Below, one piece after another: positions 51,972 through 61,221 of a stretch of DNA of 64,000 bases. The stretch is from positions 248,001-312,000 of the forward strand of contig CAVZSC010000032.1 of NCBI GenBank assembly GCA_963777755.1, read 5' to 3'. Position 1 is the stretch's first letter. Each line of letters begins with the position of its first letter. The notes beneath the pieces are model-generated. The model was not told the origin of the DNA. It did no database searches and worked only from the letters and a program-made list of their open reading frames with translations. Origin of the DNA: DATFWC01 sp963777755. GTDB taxonomy: Bacteria; Pseudomonadota; Alphaproteobacteria; Rhizobiales; Xanthobacteraceae. Both the position numbers and the translations under genes were made by a program.

Positions 51972-53861
51972 ATGTCGACCACCTATTATGTGGACAGCGT
52001 CAACGGATCGGACGGCAATTCCGGCCTCGGCGCCGGCAGCCCGTTTCGCTCGCTCGGCCGGCTCGAGGGCGTCGCGCTTCAGCCCGGCGATCAGGTCCTG
52101 TTCGCGCGCGGCAGCGTGTTCTCCGACCAGCTCGACGTGCGCTTCTCCGGCACGGCCGATGCCCCGATCGTGTTCGGCGCCTACGGGTCGGGCGCGCCGC
52201 CGATGTTCAACGGCCCGAACAGAGGAATCTCCGGAGCCAATACGCACGATATCGTGGTGCAGGACGTGTGGGTCGCGAATACCGGCGATTCGGCCTTCTT
52301 TGCCACAAATGCGGCAAACTGGACGATCGAGCGCGTCGTCATCGGGAACACCGGCCTCTCCACCGGGGTCGGCGGCATCTTCTGGCAAGGCGGCAGCGGC
52401 CTCACCGTCAGGGACAGCGCGTTCGACGGCGTGCATGGCGACGGCATCTACCTCGACAGGGTCAATGAAGCGAGCGTCACCGGCAACATCTTCCTGCGCC
52501 TCGAGGGCCAGAATGCCGACGGCATCCAGGCCACCAACTCGACCAACCTGTCGATCGCCAGCAACACGATCGACATGGCGAGCAGCCCGAACACCACCAA
52601 GGGCGGCATCGTCGTCAATCGCGGCGGCAGCGTCCTGATCGCCGACAACGACATCACCGGCGGCAGCTTCGGCGTCGGCGCCACGTCCCAGAATGTTACC
52701 ATCCGCGACAATAACATATCGGGGCAGACACGCTACTCGTGGTCGGCTGCCATCCTGGTCGGCGAGGAGTGGAACGCCGCGAACTACGTGATCGAGCAGA
52801 ATACGATCCACGACAGCATTTTCGGCGTCGCGCTCACCTCGCCGAGCGGAATTGCGCCGCTGCGGCAGAACATCGACATCGCCGGCAACAGCTTCGATCG
52901 ACTGTCGGGCGCCGCCCTGAAGATCGACCGCCCGTCGACCGGGGCGTTCCACGACAACACGGTGAGGAGCTCGGCGGCGGAGACCAGCCTCGGGTCATCC
53001 GGCGCAGGATCCTTCACGGTAGTGCCGAGCTCGTCGGTGGCGCTCGTCTCGGACAACAACGGCGATGCCGTCGGCAATCTCCTTTTCGGCACGGCGGGCG
53101 ACGACCGGATGCGCGGCCGCAGCGGCAACGACACGCTCGAGGGCGGAACCGGCGCAGACCGGCTCGACGGCGGTGGGGGAGACGACCAGATCCGCGGGGG
53201 CGATCAGGCCGACACGCTGTTCGGCGAGGACGGCGCCGACATGGTGGACGGCCAGGACGGCGACGACCGGCTGTACGGCAACGACGGCGCCGACACGATC
53301 CTCGGCGGCGAGGGCAACAACACCATGGTCGGCGGCCAGGGATCACGCGACGGCGCCGACTCGATCACCGGCGGCCGCGGCCAGGATTTCGTGTTCGGCA
53401 ATGGCGGCGCCGACGCGGTCGGCGCCGGCGACGGGAACAACACGCTGGTCGGCGGGTTCGGCGGCGACACGCTGACGTCCGGCAGCGGCAACGACCTGGT
53501 GTTCGCCAACCAGGGGAACGACGTCATCGCGACGGGCGACGGATCCGATACGATCTGGGCCGGCGTCGGCGACGATGTCGTCCTCGCCAACCAGGGCAAC
53601 GACCTGATCTTCGGCAACGAGGGCAACGATCTGCTGCTCGGCGGCGCCGGCGGCGACCGGTTCGCCTTCGCGCCCGGTTCGGGCAACGACCAGGTCACCG
53701 GCTTCGTCTTCGATGAAGGCGATCGCATCCTGCTGCAGGGGCAGGGCTATACGCTGGGCAGCGCGGTCGACGGCGACGCCCTCTTGATCCTCGGTGGCGG
53801 CGGCACGATCGAGCTCAACGGTATCGCGCCGGGAGCATTCTCACCGACGTTCGTTACGTGA
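51972..53861 (+). CDS. Right-handed parallel beta-helix protein with RTX calcium-binding repeats
   Basis: This 629-residue protein begins TTYYVDSVNGSDGNSGLGAG, the start of a pectate-lyase-like beta-helix covering about residues 1-350 with asparagine-rich turns. Residues about 360-580 are RTX nonapeptides (GGxGxDxLx; for example GSGNDTLEGGTGADRLDGG), many altered to FGNEGNDLL or similar. The C-terminal 50 residues resemble the type I secretion tail (GDRILLQGQGYTL). There is no N-terminal signal, as expected for type I secretion. No transporter for it is in the window. It is probably a secreted polysaccharide-binding, polysaccharide-degrading or surface protein. Confidence 0.92.
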   Translation: MSTTYYVDSVNGSDGNSGLGAGSPFRSLGRLEGVALQPGDQVLFARGSVFSDQLDVRFSGTADAPIVFGAYGSGAPPMFNGPNRGISGANTHDIVVQDVWVANTGDSAFFATNAANWTIERVVIGNTGLSTGVGGIFWQGGSGLTVRDSAFDGVHGDGIYLDRVNEASVTGNIFLRLEGQNADGIQATNSTNLSIASNTIDMASSPNTTKGGIVVNRGGSVLIADNDITGGSFGVGATSQNVTIRDNNISGQTRYSWSAAILVGEEWNAANYVIEQNTIHDSIFGVALTSPSGIAPLRQNIDIAGNSFDRLSGAALKIDRPSTGAFHDNTVRSSAAETSLGSSGAGSFTVVPSSSVALVSDNNGDAVGNLLFGTAGDDRMRGRSGNDTLEGGTGADRLDGGGGDDQIRGGDQADTLFGEDGADMVDGQDGDDRLYGNDGADTILGGEGNNTMVGGQGSRDGADSITGGRGQDFVFGNGGADAVGAGDGNNTLVGGFGGDTLTSGSGNDLVFANQGNDVIATGDGSDTIWAGVGDDVVLANQGNDLIFGNEGNDLLLGGAGGDRFAFAPGSGNDQVTGFVFDEGDRILLQGQGYTLGSAVDGDALLILGGGGTIELNGIAPGAFSPTFVT

Positions 53862-55191
53862 GGCGCACCACCTCGTAAATCAGCGACGTCAATCCGCCAG
53901 GATCGCCTTCATCGACAATTCGACTGAACATCTCCTCTGCCCGCTCGCGCCCGATCGCCGGCGTGACCAGGCTGAGGAACTTGCTCGTCAGTTGCTGGCG
54001 ATCGAGCGGCCGCACCGGGTCGCCCGGCACATGAGTCACGGCGTGCTCGCGCGTGCCACCCGATGTCGCCACCGAAATCCGTGCCGGCCAGGCCGCCGGA
54101 TAGTCCGCCAGCAGCGCATCATCGCCAACGACGGTGATGCGTTGCATCAAGGCGCGCAGCGGCTCCGCGACGGCTTGCGGCGACTGGGCGACGTCGAGCG
54201 CCGCATCGGGCGCCACTGCGGCGACTGCCATCTGGTACGGCAGGCTGGTCAGGTGCGAAGCGCGATCACCCGCCATGACGCCGTGGTCGATCATCTTCAG
54301 GTGAGGCGGCAGCACGGCGGCACGGATCTCGGAGATATCGGCGGCGGCAATGCCCTCGGCGAGGATCTCGCGCAGCGCCTGGGTCGCCGCCATGGTCTGG
54401 CGCGCCGCGCACCAGGGCTTGAACGACACCTCGGCGAGCTTCCACGCGGTGCCGAGCCCCTCGGTCAGGGCTGCTGCATTCGGGGTGAGCCCGTACACAT
54501 TGGCGAGGAAGCCGCCGTCGACCAGCTTGAGATCGGAGGTGAAGCCGGCCTGGGCGGCGAGCGCGGCGTCAAGCCCGTTGCGCGCCGCGTGACCGGCCGC
54601 CAGCCAGCGCGACGTGGTGGGTGCATTGTGGTGCCCGACGCCGGGCGCAGCGTAGGTGAGCGCCAATGCCAGGGCATGTGCCGTCTGCGCAGCGTCCAGC
54701 CGGAGCAGACGCGCCGCTACGGCGGCGATGCCGAAGGGAGCCGCGAAATAGGTCGGCCAGATGCCGCGATAGAGGACGGCAGGCCCGTTGATGGCGAGGC
54801 CCAGCCGGATCATTGCCTCGTAGCCGGCGAGGATCGCGGCGCTCAGCTCGCCGGGGTCGGCGCCCGGCAGGGCGCGGGCAAGCGTGAGCGAGCCCGGCAC
54901 GACGATCGAGCCCGCCGTGGTCATCGCGGCGAGGTGGATATCGTCCGCTTCGCTCAGACGCGCGAGCGCACAGTTGGCGGCAAGGTCATCGGCCGCGTCG
55001 GCGCCAGGCGCGTGCCCGCGCCTGCTCGTGCGAAACGCGATCAGCGCCTTGCCTTCCGCCGTGTGGGCGCCGGCGATCCAGGCGCCGATCACGTCCGCCA
55101 TGTGCAGCCTGAGCTTCTCTTCGACCGTGTCCGGGATATCGGCGGTGCTGAGCTGCGCCAGCGCGGCGCCGAGCGTTTCGATCGCGGTCAT
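53854..55191 (-). CDS. MmgE/PrpD family protein
   Basis: This 445-residue member of the family includes 2-methylcitrate dehydratase (PrpD) and cis-aconitate decarboxylase. The helical domain spans residues 1-260 (RLSEADDIHLAAMTTAGS with the conserved acid/histidine pair; YAAPGVGHHNAPTTSRWLAAG) and the lid domain 265-400. ATG 55191 overlaps the stop of the upstream M24-like gene by 4 bases. Its 3' end overlaps the RTX gene by 8 bases. Here it probably dehydrates or decarboxylates a hydroxy- or unsaturated acid. It is the last gene of the operon starting at 58390 or above. Confidence 0.9.
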   Translation of the reverse strand: MTAIETLGAALAQLSTADIPDTVEEKLRLHMADVIGAWIAGAHTAEGKALIAFRTSRRGHAPGADAADDLAANCALARLSEADDIHLAAMTTAGSIVVPGSLTLARALPGADPGELSAAILAGYEAMIRLGLAINGPAVLYRGIWPTYFAAPFGIAAVAARLLRLDAAQTAHALALALTYAAPGVGHHNAPTTSRWLAAGHAARNGLDAALAAQAGFTSDLKLVDGGFLANVYGLTPNAAALTEGLGTAWKLAEVSFKPWCAARQTMAATQALREILAEGIAAADISEIRAAVLPPHLKMIDHGVMAGDRASHLTSLPYQMAVAAVAPDAALDVAQSPQAVAEPLRALMQRITVVGDDALLADYPAAWPARISVATSGGTREHAVTHVPGDPVRPLDRQQLTSKFLSLVTPAIGRERAEEMFSRIVDEGDPGGLTSLIYEVVRLT

Positions 55192-56276
55192 GGGCTTTGC
55201 CACAGGATTTCGCTGCCCTGCTCCTGCACCACCAGCATGGCGGAAACAATGGCCGCGCCGTTGCGATCATGCACGCCTGCGCGCAACGACAGCACCTCGC
55301 CGGCAACCAGTGCCTCGTCGGCGGCGGCGTCATCCTCGAGATCGAGGCCGGTCGAGACGACCGGCGGCTGCGCGACGGGATGCGGCATGCCGACCGCGTC
55401 CGTGATGACGCGCGCGGCGTCGCCGCGCCTGAGCCCTGCGCGTACCGGCGCCAAGCCTGCTTGCAGCGCCGTGCGTGCCTGGTCGCGCACCGCAAGCGGG
55501 CCGGATGCCAGCGTGACGAATCCTTCCGCCCAGTAGCCGGCCTGACGCACTGCCACATAGGTCTGGAACGGGTCGGCATGGGTTGCGTCCAGGAGTTCGA
55601 ATGGCCGCAATGTGCGGCCCGCATCGAGGCTGAACAGGGTGCGCACGTCCTGCGCGCCGCGTCGGATCGCCGCGTGCTCGGCAGCCAACACCGCGGTGTT
55701 TGCGCCGGCGCCGCCGCGCCAGCTCGCGGCGAGCGCCGCCAGCGCCGCGCCGAGCGTTTCGCAGGTCCCTGTCACGAGCCCAAGCTCGCGCGGACTTTTC
55801 GCACGCATCAGGCGGCGCACGTCGCCGGTCGCGTCGCGCCAGGCGATGCCCGGACCGACGCCGTCGGTGATGGCGCGGCGCAACGCCGGCGGCATGGCGC
55901 CACCGCCGATCAGCATCAGTCGTCGGGCGGACAGCGCCCATTCGGTCACGGTCTTGCCGGCATCGCGCAAGGGTTTCAGCTCATCGACCCAGGTCAGCGG
56001 CTTGGCGGCAGGCAGCATGTTGACGCCGCCGCCGACCAGCAGCATCGGCGCGCCCGCGCGCGGGATCAGCGCCAGGCTCGCCTCGAGCTTCGGCGTGAGA
56101 TGGGTGAGCCAGGCGAGCTCGGCGTGGCGGCTCGGGCTGCCGTAGACGATCGCGCCATCGGCGTCGGGTGCAAGACGCCACAGCGCCTCGATGCGCGCGG
56201 AGAATTCCTCGCGCGGCAGCCGGGCCCGATCCCAGTCGGCCGGCCCAATCAGCAAGGTGGGATGCAGCGTGTACAC
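55188..56276 (-). CDS. Degenerate M24-family (creatinase/prolidase fold) protein
   Basis: This protein of about 362 residues has a creatinase-type N-terminal domain (PREEFSARIEALWRLAP) and a C-terminal pita-bread domain. It lacks the Asp-Asp-His-Glu-Glu metal ligand set: the usual DxG, GHGIG and IEPG motifs are absent, replaced by VLSLRAGVHDRNG near the end. It is probably metal-free, either creatinase-like or a pseudoenzyme partner of the adjacent M24 protein. The start is GTG 56276, 11 bases after the neighbour's stop; an upstream CTG is possible. Translation is coupled to the MmgE/PrpD gene. Confidence 0.75.
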   Translation of the reverse strand: MYTLHPTLLIGPADWDRARLPREEFSARIEALWRLAPDADGAIVYGSPSRHAELAWLTHLTPKLEASLALIPRAGAPMLLVGGGVNMLPAAKPLTWVDELKPLRDAGKTVTEWALSARRLMLIGGGAMPPALRRAITDGVGPGIAWRDATGDVRRLMRAKSPRELGLVTGTCETLGAALAALAASWRGGAGANTAVLAAEHAAIRRGAQDVRTLFSLDAGRTLRPFELLDATHADPFQTYVAVRQAGYWAEGFVTLASGPLAVRDQARTALQAGLAPVRAGLRRGDAARVITDAVGMPHPVAQPPVVSTGLDLEDDAAADEALVAGEVLSLRAGVHDRNGAAIVSAMLVVQEQGSEILWQSP

Positions 56277-56287
56277 GGGCGGCCCGT

Positions 56288-57394
56288 TCAGTGAATTTCG
56301 GCGAGTGCGGCGAGCTCGCGCGTCAGCGGCTCGGCGCCTTTGCGCGTCATCACCACCGGCTCGCCGCACAGCAGATATCCCGTCTCGGGGAGATATTGGT
56401 TCGGGTGGATCATGAACACCATGCCGGGCTCGAGGATCGTGCCGTTGTCGAGGGCGACGTCGCCCGGGCGCATGGATGCGAAGCCGAGCCCGTGGCCGCG
56501 CCGCCTGATGTGCGGCGGATGGCAGTACTCGCCGTAACCCTCGGCTTCCAGCACGCGGTTGATGGCACCACACACCTCGGCCATCGGCACGCCGGGAACG
56601 GCGGCTCTGATCCCGTGGTTCATCGCCTCGACCACCAGCGCGTACTTGCGACTGAGCACAGCGGACGATGGGCCGAGCACGATGGTGCGGCAGATCTGCG
56701 CCAACTGCCCGCGATAGCTCGGCGTGATCTCGACCACGATGATATCGCCGCGCTCGAGCCGCCGGCCGCATGAGGGCTGCACCGCGCGATTGTGCGGGCT
56801 CCCGCACAGGAGGAGGAAATTGTCTTCCGCGCCGAGGGTCTTGGTGTACCAGCGGATCTCGGCGGCCAGCTCGTCCTCGCTCACGCCGGGCCGCGCGATT
56901 TCCAGGAGCCGCGCGTAGCCTGCTTCCGCGATGCGCGTCGCCTCGCGGGCGTGCGCGATCTCCGCGTCGGTCTTGGTGCGCGCCGGCTCGAACACGACGT
57001 CGTCCGCCACGACGGCTTGCGGCAGTGCCGCGCTGAGCGGCTCCGCCAGATCCCACGGCAGCGCCGATAGGCCGGCGATGCCGATCCTGCCCCCGCGGGT
57101 GAGGCCTGCTCGCGCGGCCAGGGCGGACACGACGTCGGCCGCCCCTTGCACCCGCGTGCCCGGACACTGCTCGGCCGCCCGTTCAGCGTCCCATACGGGC
57201 GTGACGACGAGCTGCACGTCCTCGCCGGGCGCGAGCACCGCAGCCGACGCGCCGAGCGCCTTGAAGCCGGTGAGCACCGTGACCGGGTTGGGCTTCTCGA
57301 TGAAATGCGCGCCGTCATGGATGGCGATCAGGCGATCGAGCCCTTGCGCCTGCATGGCGGCGCGAATGGCGGCGAGCCGTTCCTCAAACGTCAT
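56288..57394 (-). CDS. M24-family (prolidase/creatinase fold) hydrolase with altered metal ligands
   Basis: This is a 368-residue two-domain protein. The N-terminal creatinase domain (1-120) is followed by the pita-bread domain with RTKTDAEIAHAREATRIAE and RRRGHGLGF, the active-site histidine segment. Canonical ligands are changed: the DxG motif reads VEITPSY, the second aspartate segment reads AQICRT, and the TIEPG motif reads MIHPNQ. Similar substitutions occur in M24 proteins that hydrolyse non-peptide amides, such as ectoine hydrolases. A catabolic amidohydrolase role is therefore likelier than peptide cleavage. It starts 9 bases after the Pht5-like gene. Confidence 0.85.
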   Translation of the reverse strand: MTFEERLAAIRAAMQAQGLDRLIAIHDGAHFIEKPNPVTVLTGFKALGASAAVLAPGEDVQLVVTPVWDAERAAEQCPGTRVQGAADVVSALAARAGLTRGGRIGIAGLSALPWDLAEPLSAALPQAVVADDVVFEPARTKTDAEIAHAREATRIAEAGYARLLEIARPGVSEDELAAEIRWYTKTLGAEDNFLLLCGSPHNRAVQPSCGRRLERGDIIVVEITPSYRGQLAQICRTIVLGPSSAVLSRKYALVVEAMNHGIRAAVPGVPMAEVCGAINRVLEAEGYGEYCHPPHIRRRGHGLGFASMRPGDVALDNGTILEPGMVFMIHPNQYLPETGYLLCGEPVVMTRKGAEPLTRELAALAEIH

Positions 57395-57403
57395 GCGATG
57401 GTC

Positions 57404-58390
57404 TCAAAACTCCTCGGACCCGGCAGCGTCGCCCAGATCGGTGTCCTCGAACAGGTCGTCGAGCTTCGGCATGGTCCGGATCAGGCCCTGCTGGTGAGTA
57501 TAGCGCAGCACGGTCTCGAGATTCTTCCGGTTGGCCGGCGTGAGGCCGTAGGCCCAGGGGTCGCGTCCCAGAATGGCTTCCTGCTCCTCGACCGCGGTGC
57601 GCACCCAGGCGAGCGGGATCATGCGCGGGTTGGCGACGCGCCGATAGGCGATCTGCTTCGCCTGCTCGAACGCCTTTACGAGGTTGGTCGGGACCCACGG
57701 GTACTTCTCGACGATCTCCCGCTTCACCGTGGTGACGTGCATGATCGGGAAGATGCCAGTCTGGCGGAAATAGTCGATCTCGATCTGCTTGTAGTCGGCG
57801 AACAGGCGGGCGATGCGCTTGTCGCCCTCGACGAACGGGCGCGGCAGCGTGGGCGAGATCATCGCCGGGAGATCGCCGTCCGCCAGCATGTCGCTCAGCG
57901 GCTTGTCCGAGCGCTTCATCGCGATGCGCAGCCCGGGCGGAACCGAGAACGGCACGTCCTCGCTGCGGTCCACCACCCAGGTGATCTCCCGGTGCGGCAC
58001 AGCGTAGTGCTCCTCCAGGATGCCGCGCATCCAGATGTTGGAGGCAGGCTGGAAATTGGTGCCGCCGACCTCCCGGCCGATCAGGTCCTTGGGCGCCGCG
58101 ATCCCGGCACGCGTGTTGATGAACACGAAGCCGTGGCGGAAGCGCCGATGCATGAACACGGGGACCGCCGTGAACGGGTGGCCCTGGTCGCGCGCCATGA
58201 AATAGGCCCCGACGTTCTCCTCGCACACGTCGAACTCGGCCTTGCGCGCGAGGCGCCAGTGCCGCTCGCGCGGGCCCATGTCGGTGAGCAGGACGAGCTC
58301 GAGCCCGTCCGCCGCGACGGCGCCGTCCTTCAGGGCGCGTACGATCTCGTAGTCGCCGCAGGCGACCGTCAGTCTCAATTTGCTGGCCAC
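57404..58390 (-). CDS. 4,5-dihydroxyphthalate decarboxylase (Pht5)-like / substrate-binding-fold protein
   Basis: This 328-residue protein of the periplasmic-binding type II fold resembles the family named after 4,5-dihydroxyphthalate decarboxylase (EFDVCEENVGAYFMARDQG, FMHRRFRHGFVFINTRAG, GTNFQPASNIWMRG). There is no signal peptide, consistent with a cytoplasmic enzyme rather than a transporter receptor. It leads the M24/M24/MmgE operon. Family members are commonly annotated as ABC substrate-binding proteins without proof. A decarboxylase for an aromatic or related acid would fit the operon, but the true reaction is unknown. Confidence 0.8.
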   Translation of the reverse strand: MASKLRLTVACGDYEIVRALKDGAVAADGLELVLLTDMGPRERHWRLARKAEFDVCEENVGAYFMARDQGHPFTAVPVFMHRRFRHGFVFINTRAGIAAPKDLIGREVGGTNFQPASNIWMRGILEEHYAVPHREITWVVDRSEDVPFSVPPGLRIAMKRSDKPLSDMLADGDLPAMISPTLPRPFVEGDKRIARLFADYKQIEIDYFRQTGIFPIMHVTTVKREIVEKYPWVPTNLVKAFEQAKQIAYRRVANPRMIPLAWVRTAVEEQEAILGRDPWAYGLTPANRKNLETVLRYTHQQGLIRTMPKLDDLFEDTDLGDAAGSEEF

Positions 58391-58483
58391 GGGTGCTCTC
58401 TGAACGCAGGCGGGTGATCGAGCTCAATCGACAAAGCGGGAATAAGGCAGAGCCGACGGTCTAGGGGCGGGCGACCGGCGGCG

Positions 58484-59707
58484 TCAAGCCGCGCCGCGGG
58501 TGAAGAACATATGTCCGGCCTCCCGCATGCGCGCGAAGAATCGTCGCGCGTTCTCCATCCGCTGATCCGCCGGGATCGATGCAAACATCGCATCGTCCAG
58601 GATCGCCCGGATCGTCCGCTTGCCGTCAGCGGCAAAGAACAGGGCGGCGGCGCCGCGGCTGAGGGAGAACACAACCTGCTCCCGGGTCACTTCGACGACC
58701 GTTGCGTCGGGCGGAGGGTTGCGGCGCACGCCGCTCTTGGGATGCCGCACCGGGACATAGTCGAGCCAACCGTCATCGGCGAACGAAATCGTGTATCCGC
58801 TCGCCGGCCGCTGCGGCCCGCAGGCGAGAAAAATGTGCTTCGGGATCAAAAGGGTCACCGCCTCGACGATGCTCCACTGCTGCTCGAGAGGCAATTCGCG
58901 CGTCGCCTGCTCCAGTGGACTTCCCGCCTTGAGGTTGTCGGCGCAGTACTTCCCATTGTCGACCCAGGTCTGGAAGCACAGGCCGTGATCCCTGACGAAC
59001 GCAAGCACTTCGGCGACGTCGTAGGCGCGGTCCTGGGGATGCAGATAGGTGTCGACGACCTCGGCATCGTCCTCCGACCGCGACGAGCCGCTGATGAAGT
59101 GTTTCACGTAGTGCGTGTCCGGAAGGCTCGACAGCGTATCCTTCACGAAGGCGAGACCCGCCTGATCCTGTCGGATGCCGAGCCGGCGGAAGATGTCCTG
59201 CATCAGGTAGACGCCGACGCGTGCCGGGCGGCCGTACAGCATCAGAAAGATGGATCCGGACCGGGCAAGCTCCGCGGCGAGCGCGCGCAGCCCTGCCCCG
59301 GGATCAGGCATGTGGTGCAGCACGCCGCCGCAGATGATGTAGTCGAAGGGGCCTCTGCCGCGGAGGTCGCGGAGGTCGCGCTGCTCGAGCACAAGGTTCG
59401 TCAATCCATATCGTCGCTGGAGAAATTCCTCGTGGTCGAGGCTCGCTCGCGACAGATCGACCCCCAGGACCGAACACGACGGATTGTTGTGCGCAATGAC
59501 CGCCGCCTCGTTGGTGCCGCAGCCCGCGACCAGGATTCTCAACGCATCGGACGGACGGCCCTCCGGCCAGATGAGCGCCGAGAATTTCGCCGGATCGCTG
59601 TAAAGGAAGTAGCCGGACTCGATCGCCGCCGGGATATCCATGATGGCGGCCGGGTAGCGGAAGGCCGAATATTGCTGCCTGACCTGATCCGTTGTTGTGT
59701 CGCCCAC
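58484..59707 (-). CDS. Class I SAM-dependent methyltransferase
   Basis: This is a 407-residue protein. The methyltransferase domain covers about residues 15-200, with SAM motif I ILVAGCGTNEAA near residue 58, the acidic GVDLSRASLDHEE, and DYIICGGVLHHMPDPG as motif IV. The C-terminal 150 residues, with FADDGWLDYVPVRHPKSG, are unassigned and may bind substrate. It is upstream of the Pht5-like gene on the same strand, separated by 93 bases, so it may be independent. The substrate is unknown. Confidence 0.88.
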   Translation of the reverse strand: MGDTTTDQVRQQYSAFRYPAAIMDIPAAIESGYFLYSDPAKFSALIWPEGRPSDALRILVAGCGTNEAAVIAHNNPSCSVLGVDLSRASLDHEEFLQRRYGLTNLVLEQRDLRDLRGRGPFDYIICGGVLHHMPDPGAGLRALAAELARSGSIFLMLYGRPARVGVYLMQDIFRRLGIRQDQAGLAFVKDTLSSLPDTHYVKHFISGSSRSEDDAEVVDTYLHPQDRAYDVAEVLAFVRDHGLCFQTWVDNGKYCADNLKAGSPLEQATRELPLEQQWSIVEAVTLLIPKHIFLACGPQRPASGYTISFADDGWLDYVPVRHPKSGVRRNPPPDATVVEVTREQVVFSLSRGAAALFFAADGKRTIRAILDDAMFASIPADQRMENARRFFARMREAGHMFFTRGAA

Positions 59708-60302
59708 GTCATACCGCCCGTTGTGTTTCGATTGCCGGTTTCATCGCAGGCTATCGAGCCAAAGGCGCGCCATAAAGCACGGCCGCAACCGCAGGGTCGT
59801 TTGACCCGGCATTTTGTTCATGTTATGTTCTAATCGTCGATTGGTGGTGAACATCGGACGAGAGGACTTTCATGCGAGGCAGGAAGTCGGCAAGTTCCTC
59901 GAAGACCGTGCGCGCAGCTTAGATCGACCATCAGCGCGCTCCCGACCGCGCGGAGCCCCTCGGGCGGACCGCGCGGCGCGCCTGCTCGTCCGCAAGTTGT
60001 TGGCAAGCGATTGCTCAACGCGCCGTCCGGTTGCGTCGAGCAGGATTGATACAAATACGTAAGGATTTGAGCATATAAGCTAGGCTGGCGTTGACTATCC
60101 GGTCTCCGAGCGATGCTTACCATGTCGCACAGGTTCATTACTCCTGGCGGCTTCCGCTGGCCCGGTGGCCTCGCTCCGTGCCATGCCAGCCGTGACGCAG
60201 CTTGCCTCGCCCGGCTGCTTGCGCCCGCAGCGGCGCGTGTCGCGGACTCCCATGATTTTTGCCGCGCTGCGCAGGCCCGGCGAGCCGGCGGGAGCCTTCG
60301 CA
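59708..60302. other. Long gene-poor interval
   Basis: About 595 bases contain no gene I can support. A short frame with a good ribosome-binding site (GAGAGGA) begins at ATG 59872 and stops after 16 codons (MRGRKSASSSKTVRAA, ending 59922). A longer overlapping frame from 59814 to 60062 is arginine-rich and looks like chance coding. AT-richer sequence at 60045-60090 precedes the small gene at 60303. A leader peptide, small RNA or decayed gene is possible, but nothing decides it. Confidence 0.35.
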
Positions 60303-60557
60303 ATGTCCGATGACGACAAGATCGGGCGCATCGCACAGGTGCTCATGCTCCTGCCCGAAAGCCAACGGGTGGTGCTCGCCGAACATCTTCTGCCGAAGAC
60401 CCATGCGGTCGTGCCGCGGCAGTCGCACAGCGGTCTGGAAAAGGCGTTCAAGGCGACGGCCACCCGGGTCCACGCCGGGCTGGGCTCGCGGCTGTCGTTC
60501 AATTCGCTCGCCATCGCGGCCTGCTGGCAGGCCATGGTGACCGAAGCGACGAAGTGA
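60303..60557 (+). CDS. Hypothetical protein (84 aa)
   Basis: This is a small helical protein of unknown family, starting at ATG 60303 after GGGAG (MSDDDKIGRIAQVLMLLPES). It is hydrophobic in patches but has no clear membrane helix or signal. The frame is open further upstream to 60165 without protein-like sequence. The 3' end of the gene is duplicated immediately downstream (60565-60604), so the locus recently underwent a 47-bp tandem duplication that left the stop codon intact. Confidence 0.55.
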   Translation: MSDDDKIGRIAQVLMLLPESQRVVLAEHLLPKTHAVVPRQSHSGLEKAFKATATRVHAGLGSRLSFNSLAIAACWQAMVTEATK

Positions 60558-60604
60558 GCGCACGGGCCTGCTGGCAGGCCATGGTGACCGAAGCCACGAC
60601 GTGA
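60518..60604. repeat. 47-bp-period tandem duplication of a gene 3' end
   Basis: The 40-base segments 60518-60557 and 60565-60604 (GGCCTGCTGGCAGGCCATGG start) differ at two positions. The first is the end of the small gene at 60303-60557, and the second follows its stop codon. The palindrome GGCCTGCTGGCAGGCC within each copy could drive slippage, and the duplicated hairpin might act in termination. Confidence 0.75.
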
Positions 60605-60761
60605 ACGTGCGGGGTCGCTGCAGCGCTTGTGGCGCGAGCTGTTTCTTTTTTACGACATCCACCTGGCATCGCAAGCCCGGCATCAAGAGGCCATGGGGGA
60701 GTCTCCGAATTGCCTTGATTGGCAACGACACCGCGCCCGTCAGCCAAGACAAGGAGAAGCC

Positions 60762-61070
60762 ATGAAGGCCTATGTTCTGATAGCGGGCGTCATCCTGACA
60801 ACATGTGCGGTACCGGTCGCTGCAAGCGCGCAGGGCGTGCCCGGCGGCGTCGCGCACGGGGTCTATGAAGGCAACCGGCGGGCCGGCCCGATCGGTGCGG
60901 TGGTGGGCGGCGCGGTCGGCGGCGTCATCGGCGGCGTCGAAGGCGTGCTTGGAATCAATCATCGGTACGAAGCGCGCTACGATGGCCCGCCGCCGCCATC
61001 CTATCGCCATCGCCGGGCGCACCGCGTCAAAGCGCGCCACGCGCGCCACGGCCGCCGGTCGGCCAGTTGA
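60762..61070 (+). CDS. Small secreted glycine-zipper protein
   Basis: This 102-residue protein has a signal peptide (MKAYVLIAGVILTTCAVPVA, cleaved near ASAQG), a glycine-zipper stretch (GAVVGGAVGGVIGGVEGVLG, about residues 45-65) and a basic, histidine-rich tail (YRHRRAHRVKARHARHG). ATG 60762 follows AAGGAGAAGCC. Glycine-zipper segments insert into or associate with membranes. Small periplasmic proteins of this design are frequent in Hyphomicrobiales; the function is unknown. Confidence 0.75.
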   Translation: MKAYVLIAGVILTTCAVPVAASAQGVPGGVAHGVYEGNRRAGPIGAVVGGAVGGVIGGVEGVLGINHRYEARYDGPPPPSYRHRRAHRVKARHARHGRRSAS

Positions 61071-61221
61071 GAAACGAACGAGCCTTCCGACTTTCGCCTT
61101 TCTTTCGTTGAGCCCAGCAGGCATGCGGCTTGGTCGCGCGGCTCGGTCGATTCGCTTCGACGTGAACCGCGCGACCTCTTCTCCGCATGCGTCACCGTCC
61201 AATCCGAGAGGAACGATCAAG

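Noticed and set aside
59814..60062. 82-codon frame in the gene-poor interval
   Set aside because: Arginine- and alanine-rich with no ribosome-binding site, domain or codon bias beyond that of GC-rich random sequence.
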